Origin: an uncultured Croceitalea sp. | Lineage (GTDB): Bacteria; Bacteroidota; Bacteroidia; Flavobacteriales; Flavobacteriaceae | NCBI GenBank assembly: GCA_947494805.1 | Contig: CANLWK010000004.1 | Location: forward strand, 124,001-188,000 | Direction: 5' to 3' | DNA: 64,000 bases | Shown: positions 1 to 10,100 of the stretch, piece by piece | How the letters are laid out: each line of letters begins with the position of its first letter | Position numbering within the stretch: position 1 is the first letter of the stretch | Notes under the pieces: generated by a model | The model's database searches: none | What the model was told of the DNA's origin: nothing | Seen by the model: the letters and a program-made list of their open reading frames with translations, nothing else | Made by a program: the position numbers and the translations under genes

Positions 1-451
1 AAAGAAACAGGCTAATGATAAATGCAAATATTTTGAATCCGTAAAGAGGTGTTACTAAGGCTTCGTATAAGAGGGTCATTGCAGCTTGAGCTACCTCGAT
101 GATACTTACATCTTCCTCAATGGGAATGTCCTGCATCTGCAAAGGCAATAAGGCAGGTGCTGTACCGCGATATTGCGCTTCAATAGAAACCAATATACTA
201 TCAAAGAAACCGAGTAATTGTGTCGAGAATATGACCAGAAGAACAACAGCAAAATTCTTTGTGAGTTCCCCAGGGCTCAAACCCCAAGTGTAACCGTCTT
301 TGTCCGCAATTCCTTCATTGTATTTTTTAAGAATATTGACCAGAAAGAACAGAACGGCGAGCGTTTTCATTCCGGCAATAGTGTATTGCGAGAAACTGCT
401 GTTCTGTATAGTCTGAAAGACTGCATCTACATACTCAAGCCCAAAACTCAT
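1..451 (-). CDS. traJ: TraJ-like conjugative transfer membrane protein (partial, 3' end outside window)
   Basis: An open reading frame runs from an ATG at 451 leftward off the window edge, giving about 150 residues without a stop. It is rich in hydrophobic helices (around residues 25-40, 60-85 and 125-150) and begins with residues MSFGLEYVDAV. Its ATG overlaps the stop of the upstream gene by one base (TAATG), so translation is probably coupled. In CTnDOT-type elements a polytopic TraJ follows TraI, and the order here (E, F, G, I, then this gene) fits. The role is by family and position: an inner-membrane part of the mating channel. The C-terminus is not visible. Confidence 0.75.
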   Translation of the reverse strand, partial: MSFGLEYVDAVFQTIQNSSFSQYTIAGMKTLAVLFFLVNILKKYNEGIADKDGYTWGLSPGELTKNFAVVLLVIFSTQLLGFFDSILVSIEAQYRGTAPALLPLQMQDIPIEEDVSIIEVAQAAMTLLYEALVTPLYGFKIFAFIISLFL

Positions 452-1026
452 TAGTAATTTGTTTCGCGATTATTGACTTTGTCCTGCATTTTTCTGAAGG
501 AAATGATATCACGATAGCGTTTCGTTTTTGTCTTGATATTGGAAACCATTTCTTTTGATTCCAGCTCTTTTTGCTTTAAAACTTCTGCACGTTCGGCATC
601 GGACATTTTTAGATTATCGCTGGATAATATTTCACCCATAAATTCAACCGTATCTAATGAGTTTTGAACTATGGCATCAAATGATTGTGCAATCCGTGTA
701 ACTTCCTCTGGCTTTATGTAAGGTGAGTTCAGAATGTCTTGCAAATCATTTTGCATTACATTGATAAGCTGTTGATTGTTTTGTGCAATTTCCTCGACCG
801 CTCTTAGTTGTTGGACAACACTAGATACTTTCTCTATGGCTTCTTTTGCATCCTTCAGGAATTTCACGGACTTAATCATTTGAGCAGTCTGTTTACCAGA
901 TTCCACAAGTTGTTTTACCAAACTGATAAAATTGGTGTTGTCATAAGTGGGCATTCCTTGGCACGCAGCGCGTGCAGGCAGTAAAAAGATGAATGCCGTT
1001 GCGATAATTAAGATTTTTGTTTTCAT
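451..1026 (-). CDS. traI: VirB5/TrbJ-like conjugal transfer protein (TraI/DUF4141-like)
   Basis: This 191-residue protein has a signal peptide (about residues 1-22, ending near ACQG) and then a mostly helical, charged periplasmic domain. The mature start, MPTYDNTNFISLVKQ, resembles the opening of TrbJ/VirB5-type proteins, followed by long amphipathic helices. It lies 4 nt after the VirB4-like ATPase and overlaps the next gene by one base, so it is part of one tra operon. VirB5-type proteins sit at the pilus tip or periplasmic side of type IV secretion systems. The assignment rests on position, signal peptide and helical pattern rather than a catalytic motif. Confidence 0.7.
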   Translation of the reverse strand: MKTKILIIATAFIFLLPARAACQGMPTYDNTNFISLVKQLVESGKQTAQMIKSVKFLKDAKEAIEKVSSVVQQLRAVEEIAQNNQQLINVMQNDLQDILNSPYIKPEEVTRIAQSFDAIVQNSLDTVEFMGEILSSDNLKMSDAERAEVLKQKELESKEMVSNIKTKTKRYRDIISFRKMQDKVNNRETNY

Positions 1027-1030
1027 TGTA

Positions 1031-3433
1031 CTATATTTTAGATGTGAATTCTTTTATGGCTTGTTCCATATCGTTTGTCCTTTCATAAATCCGCATTATG
1101 CGGTCGTTTTCATGTCCATCGGTTAAGTAAGCTGCATAAACTTCCTTGGGAACTTCAAGCCTAAAAATGTTACTTTCCTTTCCTATTTTGATGAACATTT
1201 CGGTGTACTTCCGTGGTCCAGAAAGGTTGTTTTTGATGGACTTTAATTGGTTTAAATCGTGGCTAGATAGATTGAGCCGTTTAACCAATTCGTCATAGCC
1301 TTTTTCATTATTTAGGCTGTAAATGACTTGTGTGTTTTCAAGTATGCTTGCAGAAGTAGAATTGTTTGGAAGTTGATTGATGGATTGAAGAATAATCCCA
1401 ATCGCACCATTCTGTTTACGAATGGCTTGGTAGTAGAATTCGACACTTTCCAGTACGTTGTCAAACTTCAGTTGTTTGGCAAACTCATCAAAAAGGATGA
1501 TGCCTTTTTCTGCTCTGTTTTTCCAAATTGTTCTTTGGATGGCTGACTTAATCAGCTTCAACATTACGGATAGAATTTCCTTGTTGTCCTTTACTTCATC
1601 CAGTTCAAAAACTATTAATCTTTTGTCTTCGATTTTATAGGTTTGGTCTTCGCTGACTTCAAACAGGAAACTGTATAGACCATCGCCGACATACTCAGAC
1701 ATTACGTGCAAGAAGCTGGTAATATTAAAGTAGTCGGGATGGATTTTTAAGGTGTTCAGAAGGCCTTTCTGATTCCTTTCTATAAAACTGTAAAAGCCAT
1801 CCAAAGAGTGGTCTTCTGAAGTACTATCATAATAATGGCGTAAAATCTTCTTTACGGAAACTGATTGTGCCTTGGTTACTTTTAAATCTGAAGCGAACAG
1901 TTCAAAAAGGAACACTGATAAATCTTCCAGACGTTCAGGCGTGAGGTCGTTTACACTGCTGATGTAAAAAGGATTGATACCTAAGTTTTTTCCACTTTCA
2001 TAGCGAAGCACCGTATATTTTTCGGGATAAAGCTTTGCGAATTTGGTGTAAGAACCACCCAAATCGATGATCACCAAACGAACGCCACTTTCAAAATATT
2101 GGCGTAGAATATTATTTGCCAAAAAGGATTTTCCTTCGCCGGTAGGTGCAAAAATGGCAAAGTTGCGTGCCTTGATACGTTTCTTTTTTTCATCCCAAAC
2201 ATCTTTTAAAACAGGCACATTGTGTTCCCTGTCATTGAAGATGATTCCAGTAGCATCTGAATTGTAATTGGTATTATTGATAAATAGGCATAAAGCGTGT
2301 TTTAAATCCGTTACATACAAGTCATTATTGGAAAAATTGGAAGAGAAACAGCAATAACTGTTGAGGATGTAGTTTTTGCGTTCTTCGCCCCTTGGATAGT
2401 ATGGAATGATGTCTAGTTCTTTGAATTCGGTCTTAATCTTTGAAGCTATTTTACTTAGCTCTCGGGCTTCCCGAGCCCAATAGACAATATTTAAATGACC
2501 TCGAATAATCCGTGCATTGTCATCGGCATTAATTTGGTCCAAGATGTGTTGGATTTTACCAAGTACCACTTTGTTCTGTGAACCGAAATTTGAACTTTTA
2601 TTAAGCTCTTCTACTTTCTTATCCAGTAGCTTGCGCCACTTCTGTTTGTCATCCAAATACAGGATTTGGTTGACGATGTGGTTCTCGTTAAGCGTAAGCC
2701 CTAAGCCATCAATAAACCCTTGATGAAATACAAAATCGTCAGAAGTGAATTTCTCATTGGTCTTGCTACTCTGTACACTTTCGCCAAAGCACAGTTCGCT
2801 ATTGATGGCTAGGGCATCAAAATGGTTTTCGCCTATATTGACGCTTTTTTTATCTAATATGATGTCAGTATCAAAGCCTTCGTTGAATCCGTTGAAATAG
2901 CCATTTGTGAGTTGCTGAATGTCTTTCGCCTTAAGCGAAACAAAGGTCATTTTTCGACTATTGTTTATGAAGGAAACCGAATCGCTAACTGAACCTATAA
3001 AACTGTTTATATTATCATCGAGCTTCTGAACAATATCTTTGGAAACCTTTCTGAAGGGATTGACATATTTTGGATTATTTAATGCTTTATTCTTGGTCAG
3101 TATGAAAAATAAAAAGCACCGATGTTCCATATACTCACGACCTTTAAAATGTTCGTGAGTGGCTTTTTCTAAAAATGTTTTGTTTGATAGTTGTTCTGAG
3201 GTGTATGACTTTTTGAGATAAACATCTTGCTTATGTACTACTGTACCAATTGGTAGCGATTTCAATGCTTGGAACCAAGCACCGTGTATATCCTCAAAAT
3301 CCTTTTCGGACAACGAGTAGATTTCTGGCAGACTGCCCTCATAACATAAGACCACATTACCATTATTGGCAAAAATAATATTGTCCTGAATATCCGTAAT
3401 GGGTCTATATTCTGATAGGTTAATCTTATTCAT
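1031..3433 (-). CDS. traG: TraG-family conjugation ATPase (VirB4-like)
   Basis: This 800-residue protein energises type IV secretion during conjugation. A P-loop (APTGEGKSF, about residues 429-437) is followed by a Walker B-type segment (GIILFDEFAK, about 644-653). The N-terminal 400 residues match the CagE/VirB4 N-domain in length, and the whole length is normal for Bacteroidetes TraG. It overlaps the VirB3-like gene upstream by 8 nt and is 4 nt from the VirB5-like gene downstream. Both motifs are intact, so it is probably functional. A CTCACGA/TCGTGAG inverted repeat lies inside the gene at 3134-3159. Confidence 0.95.
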   Translation of the reverse strand: MNKINLSEYRPITDIQDNIIFANNGNVVLCYEGSLPEIYSLSEKDFEDIHGAWFQALKSLPIGTVVHKQDVYLKKSYTSEQLSNKTFLEKATHEHFKGREYMEHRCFLFFILTKNKALNNPKYVNPFRKVSKDIVQKLDDNINSFIGSVSDSVSFINNSRKMTFVSLKAKDIQQLTNGYFNGFNEGFDTDIILDKKSVNIGENHFDALAINSELCFGESVQSSKTNEKFTSDDFVFHQGFIDGLGLTLNENHIVNQILYLDDKQKWRKLLDKKVEELNKSSNFGSQNKVVLGKIQHILDQINADDNARIIRGHLNIVYWAREARELSKIASKIKTEFKELDIIPYYPRGEERKNYILNSYCCFSSNFSNNDLYVTDLKHALCLFINNTNYNSDATGIIFNDREHNVPVLKDVWDEKKKRIKARNFAIFAPTGEGKSFLANNILRQYFESGVRLVIIDLGGSYTKFAKLYPEKYTVLRYESGKNLGINPFYISSVNDLTPERLEDLSVFLFELFASDLKVTKAQSVSVKKILRHYYDSTSEDHSLDGFYSFIERNQKGLLNTLKIHPDYFNITSFLHVMSEYVGDGLYSFLFEVSEDQTYKIEDKRLIVFELDEVKDNKEILSVMLKLIKSAIQRTIWKNRAEKGIILFDEFAKQLKFDNVLESVEFYYQAIRKQNGAIGIILQSINQLPNNSTSASILENTQVIYSLNNEKGYDELVKRLNLSSHDLNQLKSIKNNLSGPRKYTEMFIKIGKESNIFRLEVPKEVYAAYLTDGHENDRIMRIYERTNDMEQAIKEFTSKI

Positions 3434-3704
3434 AATTGAAGCCAGAGTTTCTTTTGTTACTTAGTATTCTTGGGAAGACCTTTGCCATCTGAAATAGCTG
3501 TGGGTTGTGGGTAATTCTTGTCAAGGCAACATGTAGAGCGGCATTGAAAACCAGTATGCCAATAATCATCACAAAATTGAAAGAGAAAATGATGATAAGT
3601 AGCGAAGCCAATATGGAAACCATCATTAAGGCAAACAAGGAAATAGGCAGCCCAAAAATGACTGCCCGTTTCCTAATGTTTTTATAGACCTCGAATTTCT
3701 TCAT
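3426..3704 (-). CDS. traF: TraF-like (VirB3-like, DUF4133-type) conjugative transfer protein
   Basis: This 92-residue protein starts MKKFEVYKNIRKRAVIFGLP and has two adjacent hydrophobic helices (about residues 16-35 and 37-58) followed by a short basic tail. This is the architecture of VirB3/TraF proteins, which anchor the VirB4 ATPase to the inner membrane. It sits between the VirB2-like and VirB4-like genes and overlaps the latter by 8 nt, the standard E-F-G order. Length and topology match the family. There is no catalytic motif, so the assignment depends on topology and context. Confidence 0.82.
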   Translation of the reverse strand: MKKFEVYKNIRKRAVIFGLPISLFALMMVSILASLLIIIFSFNFVMIIGILVFNAALHVALTRITHNPQLFQMAKVFPRILSNKRNSGFNYE

Positions 3705-3735
3705 ACAGCTTGGTAATCAAATCCCACTTAGTGGG

Positions 3736-4023
3736 TTATACTACGATTCCAATTAGGTATGTGAAGATTCCGACTACCGCGCCGGCAATCAAAACGAATA
3801 CAAGTACTCTCGTAATCCCTTTTTTAAGGTCTGCGTTTTCCCCAAAGAAGTGCCCTGCATTAAATAGGAAACCAACCAGAAAGATAACACCCAATAAAAT
3901 GGGAAATATGGTTCTAATGGTGTCGCCTACATCGTTAACTGAATCTTCAATGCCACCAATTTGAGCAAAAAGCGAAGTGGATAAAAGCGAAAGAATGGAT
4001 GCTAAATAGTGTGATTTTTTCAT
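3736..4023 (-). CDS. traE: TraE-like (VirB2-like, DUF4134-type) pilin subunit
   Basis: This 95-residue protein has a signal peptide (residues 1-20, ending LFAQ), a short polar stretch and two hydrophobic helices (about 36-60 and 68-95), the layout of VirB2-type conjugative pilins. It is the first visible gene of the minus-strand tra operon and is followed 31 nt later by the VirB3-like gene. Upstream is a 189-nt divergent region with two inverted repeats, a plausible control point for transfer genes. Upstream tra genes such as traA-D are not present. Confidence 0.85.
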   Translation of the reverse strand: MKKSHYLASILSLLSTSLFAQIGGIEDSVNDVGDTIRTIFPILLGVIFLVGFLFNAGHFFGENADLKKGITRVLVFVLIAGAVVGIFTYLIGIVV

Positions 4024-4025
4024 AA

Positions 4026-4106
4026 CATAACGGATTAAATTTTCGAGTTATTTTCGTTATGAGAAATTTACATATATTTGATTATAAATAACTGAAAATC
4101 AAATAT
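4026..4106. promoter_or_regulatory. Divergent tra/amidase regulatory region with two inverted repeats
   Basis: Between the TraE-like gene (minus) and the amidase (plus) there are two repeats. CATAACG (4026-4032) is mirrored by CGTTATG (4055-4061), and ATATTTGATT (4074-4083) is mirrored by AATCAAATAT (4097-4106), a perfect 10-bp arm pair. They lie immediately upstream of the tra genes. They could be operators for a transfer regulator. Function is inferred from location only. Confidence 0.45.
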
Positions 4107-4212
4107 TTGTGAATAAAATATTATTTGAAATCAATTGAATTTAATTGCTGTTATTTGGTATCAAACGCTATGAGTTTTTGAAGTGAAGTTGTTGATAACC
4201 TGAAAATTAAAA

Positions 4213-4872
4213 ATGAAAAAAGTGCTCAAAAACGTCAGTTTTGTGATTTTGCTCTTAAAAATGTGCATCATTTTTGGACAAGAATCGAGTACCCAAAAAC
4301 GAATTGTAATTGATGTTGGACACGGTGGAAAAGATTCTGGTGCGATAGGGATAAATGAAATCCAAGAAAAGGATGTTGCACTCAATATTGCAAATGCCAT
4401 TCTTAAGCTAAATAATGAATCAGATACCCCTTTGGATATTTATTTGACCAGATATACTGACACGCTTATTTCGTTAACGGACAGAGCGAAGCTGGCCAAA
4501 GCTTTAAAAGCTGATGTGTTTCTGTCCTTGCATTGCAATCACTCAGATAACCCAAATGCAAGAGGTATTGAGGTTTATGTTTCAAAAAAACAATCGGAAT
4601 ATTCCAGAGCGTCAACCTGGTTGGCTTTTAAATTACAGGAAGCTCTTAATAGAAAGTTAGGTTTTGAGAGTAGAGGTGTGAAGCTTGCAAATTTTCAGGT
4701 ATTACGAGAAACAGTTGCTTATTGTACTTCTGTGCTTTTGGAATTGGGGTTTTTGAGTAATGGGGATGAGAGTGGTTACTACCAAAAACCTGAATCGATA
4801 GAGCTTCTGGCTTTGGTTATATGGAAAAGTTTAATTAAAAATATTGATAGTTATGAAAGAGTTGGGCATTGA
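4213..4872 (+). CDS. N-acetylmuramoyl-L-alanine amidase (Amidase_3)
   Basis: This 219-residue amidase cleaves the bond between MurNAc and L-Ala in peptidoglycan. Expected zinc ligands are visible: H37 in DVGHGGKDSGA, E52 in the QEKD segment and H107 in SLHCN. A catalytic Glu is in LLELGFLS (about residue 177). A hydrophobic N-terminus (about 1-22) suggests export. It is divergent from the tra operon. Bacteroidetes conjugative elements often carry such an enzyme to open the wall for the mating channel, so that role is more likely here than phage lysis or cell division. All key residues are present. Confidence 0.92.
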   Translation: MKKVLKNVSFVILLLKMCIIFGQESSTQKRIVIDVGHGGKDSGAIGINEIQEKDVALNIANAILKLNNESDTPLDIYLTRYTDTLISLTDRAKLAKALKADVFLSLHCNHSDNPNARGIEVYVSKKQSEYSRASTWLAFKLQEALNRKLGFESRGVKLANFQVLRETVAYCTSVLLELGFLSNGDESGYYQKPESIELLALVIWKSLIKNIDSYERVGH

Positions 4873-4944
4873 GGTAATTAAAAGTATAAGGGATATTTTG
4901 AAACTGTTGTTGAAAAAATCTTAGACCTATAGATTATCGATTCA

Positions 4945-6423
4945 TTAGATAAGTTTTAAAGAACCACTGCTTCCAAGTTCCTTATATACATTTTGAAAAG
5001 ATTCTACTAAAGTTTTAGGCGATGTGTTCTTATCGACCACAATTCGTATTTCGTCAATTTCAAAATGAATTGAACCTTCAAATCCTGATATTTCCACAGT
5101 ACACTTGGATAAATCGCTAATAGAATAATCCACATCTATTACCTCTGGATTATCTATATCCTCAATATGACTAATTAAATCTTCGATATCTATGTCTTTA
5201 TCCATTCTCAAAGTCAATGTATCAAAGTCTTTCTCAAAAGCCTTGTTGAACTTATCACTACCAATGGTGTCACTATTTTTAAAGTTTTCTATACTCCTTG
5301 TAAGCACATACTCATCTGCTGAAGTTCTAGATTGGGTTACACCAATAATATAGTCGAAATAAACCGTTGAGAGTTGACCATACCCGCTTTCAATTATAGT
5401 TTCCTGAAAGTCTTTGAGTTTCAATTTCAAAATTCTTCTCAATAATTCTGTAACATCATCCAATTCTTCGCGAATAAGTTCTTCAGCGATTTTTTGAATC
5501 CAGCTCTCGTGATAATCATCGATTTTTTTCGGTGCCTTATTACCATCTTTAAAACCAGGAAGTTTTCGTACGTAGTCTTCTTCGGAATAGGAAAACACCG
5601 CTTCTTTAAACTTTAAACCCTTTGCTCTTGTCTCGATTTTTCTAGTTTCAAAGAGTTTGGTCAAATCTGCAACAATAAATTTTTCATCTGTTTCTTTACC
5701 AAATTTAACAGGAGTTTGATTCTTTTTTTCCGGTGTTATAAACTTTACTCTTTTCGCCGTCTGATATTTGAGATATTTTTGCAATTGGTCACTAAATAAG
5801 AGATTTTCAGTATAAACATCCTTTGCATTTCCTTGTAAAGCTTGAATTAAATAGTATGACCACACACCGTGGTTGTGTTCCATATCGGCTTGTGATTTTT
5901 CATCGCTCTTGCAGGAAGCAAATACGATTAAATGTTCTGCATCCCTATAAATATACTTTAGGTCGTCAGTTGAAAAATCACTTATAAGGCTTCTTTCTAC
6001 CTCACTAAATTCAATACCACTATGGCAACAATCTAAAAAGACAATAATTCTAGTTGAATCACTTTTTTCAAGTTCCGATATAATAGAGGTAATTGAAATA
6101 GTTGAAGTTTCGAGACTGTCCAGCTCGGTATCAACACAGGATATTTTATTAATACCGTCAACAAAAAACCCATGCCCTGCGTAATATAAAACTATGGTAT
6201 CATAACGCTTAGCAGTTCGAGAAAGTTTTCTTATTTTATTTTCAATGGTGGTTTTAGTAGTCCTTGCACCGTCCAACAATTCAATGTTACCTTTTTCACA
6301 TCCTAAGTTTATTAGGCTTTCTCTGAATTGTTTGGCATCGTTATTAGCGAATTTTACTTTAGATATTTTCTTAGAATCATTGTATTCTTCTACAGCAATA
6401 ACTAGTCCCAAATAATTTTTCAT
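4945..6423 (-). CDS. Caspase-like (peptidase C14/metacaspase) protein with C-terminal extension
   Basis: Residues 1-240 form a caspase p20-like domain. YYAGHG supplies the catalytic His (H84) and FLDCCHSG the catalytic Cys (C133), with the first beta strand in MKNYLGLVIAVEEY. The remaining 250 residues are acidic, have no signal peptide or membrane helix, and match no domain I recognise. Bacterial caspases of this type are often protease effectors or regulators in anti-phage and cell-death systems. It follows the methyltransferase/nuclease pair on the same strand after a 130-nt gap and converges on the amidase. Substrate and trigger are unknown, and a partner role in defence is inferred from position. 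Confidence 0.85.
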   Translation of the reverse strand: MKNYLGLVIAVEEYNDSKKISKVKFANNDAKQFRESLINLGCEKGNIELLDGARTTKTTIENKIRKLSRTAKRYDTIVLYYAGHGFFVDGINKISCVDTELDSLETSTISITSIISELEKSDSTRIIVFLDCCHSGIEFSEVERSLISDFSTDDLKYIYRDAEHLIVFASCKSDEKSQADMEHNHGVWSYYLIQALQGNAKDVYTENLLFSDQLQKYLKYQTAKRVKFITPEKKNQTPVKFGKETDEKFIVADLTKLFETRKIETRAKGLKFKEAVFSYSEEDYVRKLPGFKDGNKAPKKIDDYHESWIQKIAEELIREELDDVTELLRRILKLKLKDFQETIIESGYGQLSTVYFDYIIGVTQSRTSADEYVLTRSIENFKNSDTIGSDKFNKAFEKDFDTLTLRMDKDIDIEDLISHIEDIDNPEVIDVDYSISDLSKCTVEISGFEGSIHFEIDEIRIVVDKNTSPKTLVESFQNVYKELGSSGSLKLI

Positions 6424-6553
6424 TGTACATTCTTAGTTGTTATAGGACTATGTCATAATCTGTTTCTTAAACAGTTTCAAATCCAAGTTTTACAAATATT
6501 CTATGCGATGCTTCACCCTATTTATTCTAATATGAGCTTCAATATCTTAAATT

Positions 6554-7174
6554 TTAGGCACTATTTAAAGCAGTAAAATCAAACATAAAATGTCTTATTA
6601 ACATATCGTCAGGATGTTCTGATTCGTAATATTTATCGTGTAATTGATAAAGTTTGGGTTTCAAAAATTCAGGCTGCCTGTCGTCTTTCTTTAAAAGCTT
6701 ATTAACTCCATCTACAGTATTGTCCAAATCTCCTTCAAGGACATATCCAAGTAGGCATCCATTTTCATATTTCTTGGAAACAAAACTGTTAATTCCGGTA
6801 TTAATATAACGTCGTTTTAAGCCAGAATCTTTTTCCTTAAGATTTTTGGCTTCCATATGGTATTCATATTCTAAAGATGAATTTATGGTTACCAATCTAA
6901 GGTCTATTCTAGGTTGTTTCGCCGCAAAACCCTTTTCTTTTTTTATATCATCTTTCGGTAAGTATTGCTCCACGTTCGTAACGATGCTCCACTTTAATCT
7001 TAGTGGATTTTCCTTTATGTGTTCGTGTAATTCGGAAGTAATATCATTTTCATCCCAATTGAGTTTGATGACTTTGGTTTCCATAGCTGAAACATAAGAT
7101 TCTGTTATCAGCTGAAAGCATTTTTCTTCAAAGCCTCTTTTGAAGCTGGCAACTATTACTTTGTTTAATCCCAT
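6554..7174 (-). CDS. Putative PD-(D/E)XK-type nuclease partner of the methyltransferase
   Basis: This 206-residue protein has the core pattern of PD-(D/E)XK nucleases. An Asp in QPRIDLRLV (D91) is followed about 17 residues later by a strand ending in E-A-K (YHMEAKNL, E108 and K110). A helical N-terminus precedes it and a conserved-looking RRYINTGI segment follows. The start lies 3 nt after the stop of the large methyltransferase, so the two are almost certainly co-transcribed. The simplest reading is the endonuclease of a restriction-modification pair, or a nuclease effector of a methylation-based defence system. The family is not recognised by name, and the nuclease call rests on the D...ExK pattern and the pairing. 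Confidence 0.65.
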   Translation of the reverse strand: MGLNKVIVASFKRGFEEKCFQLITESYVSAMETKVIKLNWDENDITSELHEHIKENPLRLKWSIVTNVEQYLPKDDIKKEKGFAAKQPRIDLRLVTINSSLEYEYHMEAKNLKEKDSGLKRRYINTGINSFVSKKYENGCLLGYVLEGDLDNTVDGVNKLLKKDDRQPEFLKPKLYQLHDKYYESEHPDDMLIRHFMFDFTALNSA

Positions 7175-7177
7175 TTA

Positions 7178-10100
7178 CTATACTTCATTAAGGATTTCCA
7201 GTATTAATTCTGAAGTATCTTCAATCGCCATCGATTGAGTCCAGAATCGCCTCTGATTGGGACGAACAATAAAAATCTCGTTGCCTGTTTTATAATTTAA
7301 TTTTTTTCTGAAATAAATGTTGGTTGCTTTCTTTTGCCACAATTCTTTATCCAAGTCCTGCAATATGTCGTGTATATCAACACTAGATATTGAAACTTCC
7401 TTCTCGGAATCTTCAAACTCAACCTTAGTTATCATTAAAGGTGAGAAATGACTTATGTTTCCATAAATAGTACAATTAGCATAGAGATTCTGATTTTGTA
7501 AAAAGTCATTTAAATGCTGCGAAACCTTTATGGCATAATCTTGAATTTCATTTTTGTTAGTTGGACCAAGAACATATTGATATCTCTTAATCAATAATGG
7601 AATTGTAAATTCTACAAAATTGTCTACAATTAAGCTTTCATCGATTGAAAAGTCAAAACATTTAGATATATAGCTGTCAATCTCCTTTTCAAACTTTTTT
7701 GTACTTGTATTGAAAATTTTAGATTCCTCAATTATCATCTTATCATAAATATCGGCAAGATGATATAGGTTCTTTTTGGACAAAGAAAATGGCAGTCGAT
7801 AAACTTCATTAGGTTTGATTTCTTCTCTTTCTATTCCGATAGATGCCGAACATAAGAAAAGATAGTAATATGCAAGCTTTGAGTTTATAAAACAAGTTAG
7901 CCCTTTAAGTACTTTTGAATCAGGATGACTAAGCCCTAAGACTTTACTATTAAACGAACAGGCTTCATCCTCATAAGAAGCACAAATTTTCCAATTGGAA
8001 AGCCCTTCCTTAATTAAGATATGCGGTGCAGAATAAGTTTTTTTTGCTCCGACGCGTCTAAATACATTAATTGTGGGTAAGTCTTCCACTTGCACGCCAT
8101 AATACTTAGCATATATTTCCTTTGACCGCTGAGTAAGCCCAGAATTCAAATCTGAAAATGAGTGTGAAACGTAACGTCTAATATTCTTAGGGGCAATGTA
8201 TCTATTTGGGATTTCGTTATCTACTTTCGGGTTCTTAGTAGAATTATTCAAAAATTGTAATCCAGAGCCCTTGTCAATTTTCTCATCAGATATAAACTGT
8301 TCCAGACTGTCTAAAGCATTTAGTTTTTGTATTAAATTAATATCTCCAATTCCACCCCACATTGCAATTTTCCAAATTTTTGAAGTTGGTTTATTGCATT
8401 CTTCCCGTGGAAGATATTTTAAATCTGTTCCATCAATACTAACACCTTCAATAACATTAGATTTAATGTAGGTCTTAGGGGCGTAATAGACAATTGTGTC
8501 CGATTTTTTCTTTGGTGGACTTTTTCTATAAAATGCAATACTGATTGGTCCAGTTGCTGAACCAAACAATTGACCACCGAAATCTTTAGGTGCATTTCGT
8601 AAAATCGAGAAATTATATATTTTCTCTACATAGCATTCATTAAAAAGCCACTTTCTAAAATTTTGATACGTTATTTTGGTATTCGTCAGTATTTTGGTAT
8701 TGAAAATCAAAGCGATTTCCCCATTTTCAGAGAAGTTGGCTGCCTTATGCAAGAATGGTAGAACCATTTCTTTAGCGAACCCATATTTATCGCTATAATC
8801 TCGAATAGATTGGGATAGGTTCTTAGTGCCAAAAGGCGGATTCCCCACCACCAAATCAAAATCTATTTGTTCTACTTGTGGATTTTTCTGAATAGTATCA
8901 CTCCGGAATAGATTATTACCTTGTTCGACCAAAGTATCATCTGAAGGGTCATTTATCAAATATGGTAAGCGGTAATCTTTATTTTGCCAAATTGTCTTAG
9001 GATTCAAGTTATCTACCAAAGCCAAATAAAGACTGAAAGCAGCTACCTTGATTGACTGAGGGTGTATCTCAATACCAAATATATTTTCCGTCAGTAGCTT
9101 CTTCAGTTCGTTAAAATCCGTGAGCTTTTCTGCATTTGCATTTTCGTGACGCTTGACTAGACGTTTAAAACTTTCAACCAAAAAAATTCCCGAACCACAC
9201 GTTGGGTCCAATACCTTAACATTAAATTCTTTTTCTGTCCTAGAGATTGGCAATTTCTCATTCAATATGAGTTCAACTAGGGAAGGTGGTGTGTAATAAG
9301 TACCTGTATCTTGTTTTAAAGTAGGGTTTATTTCGGCAAGGAAGTTCTCATAGATTTCGCTCAACAATTCTATTTGAATAATACTGAAATCGAACAGGCG
9401 TAAATCTTCAAAAAGATTCTGTTGAATGGAATTATCATTACCATTGATAAAACACTTCTTGATAATCTGCAAATGTTCCCTAGAGATAGATTCATTTTTA
9501 TCTACCGTAAAAACATTACCGTTGAAATATTCTTCTAGTTTCTGAAAAAGAGAATACGTCCTATCAGCATTGTCCAGAATGTCAAAATAAGACTTTGCCC
9601 CATTTTTTATTTCAGAATAGAATTTTTCATCAGTTGCGCCTCTGTCCTCTAAGTACAAAAGAAATAGAGAACGCATTATTATTTTATGGATAAGATTAAT
9701 TTCTAACCCTTCTTCTTGTAATTGCTTGGCAGTATAGGTAAGGCTCTCTACAAGGTATTTATCAACCCTTCGTTGAAGGCTTATTTTTTTTCTAATCTCA
9801 TAGGCTTCTTTCAATGTCCATATAATACCTGTATCAATGGCAATGGTAGAAAAAAGATTTTGAAGCTGTTTGAGTTTGGTTTTATCCTTTAGCTTATATG
9901 ACTCTATTTCGAGTGTTTTAAGTTCCTTCTTATAATCAAAATCATCTGATTTGATTATAAGAGGTTTCTCGGCACAATTGTAAATACGGATTTCAGTTTC
10001 CGAATAAACGTATAGAAAAATTACCTTTTTGAAGTTCCAGATTTTTTTTTGAGCCTTTGCAACTTGATGAAGAGCCCTGTCATCAAATTTTTCAACTTTT

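Noticed and set aside
4213-4872. Phage lysin role for the amidase
   Set aside because: It is divergent from tra genes with no holin or phage genes near; a conjugation role is simpler.
4945-6423. Gasdermin or type III CRISPR partner for the caspase
   Set aside because: No gasdermin-like gene, Cas gene or CRISPR array is in the window.
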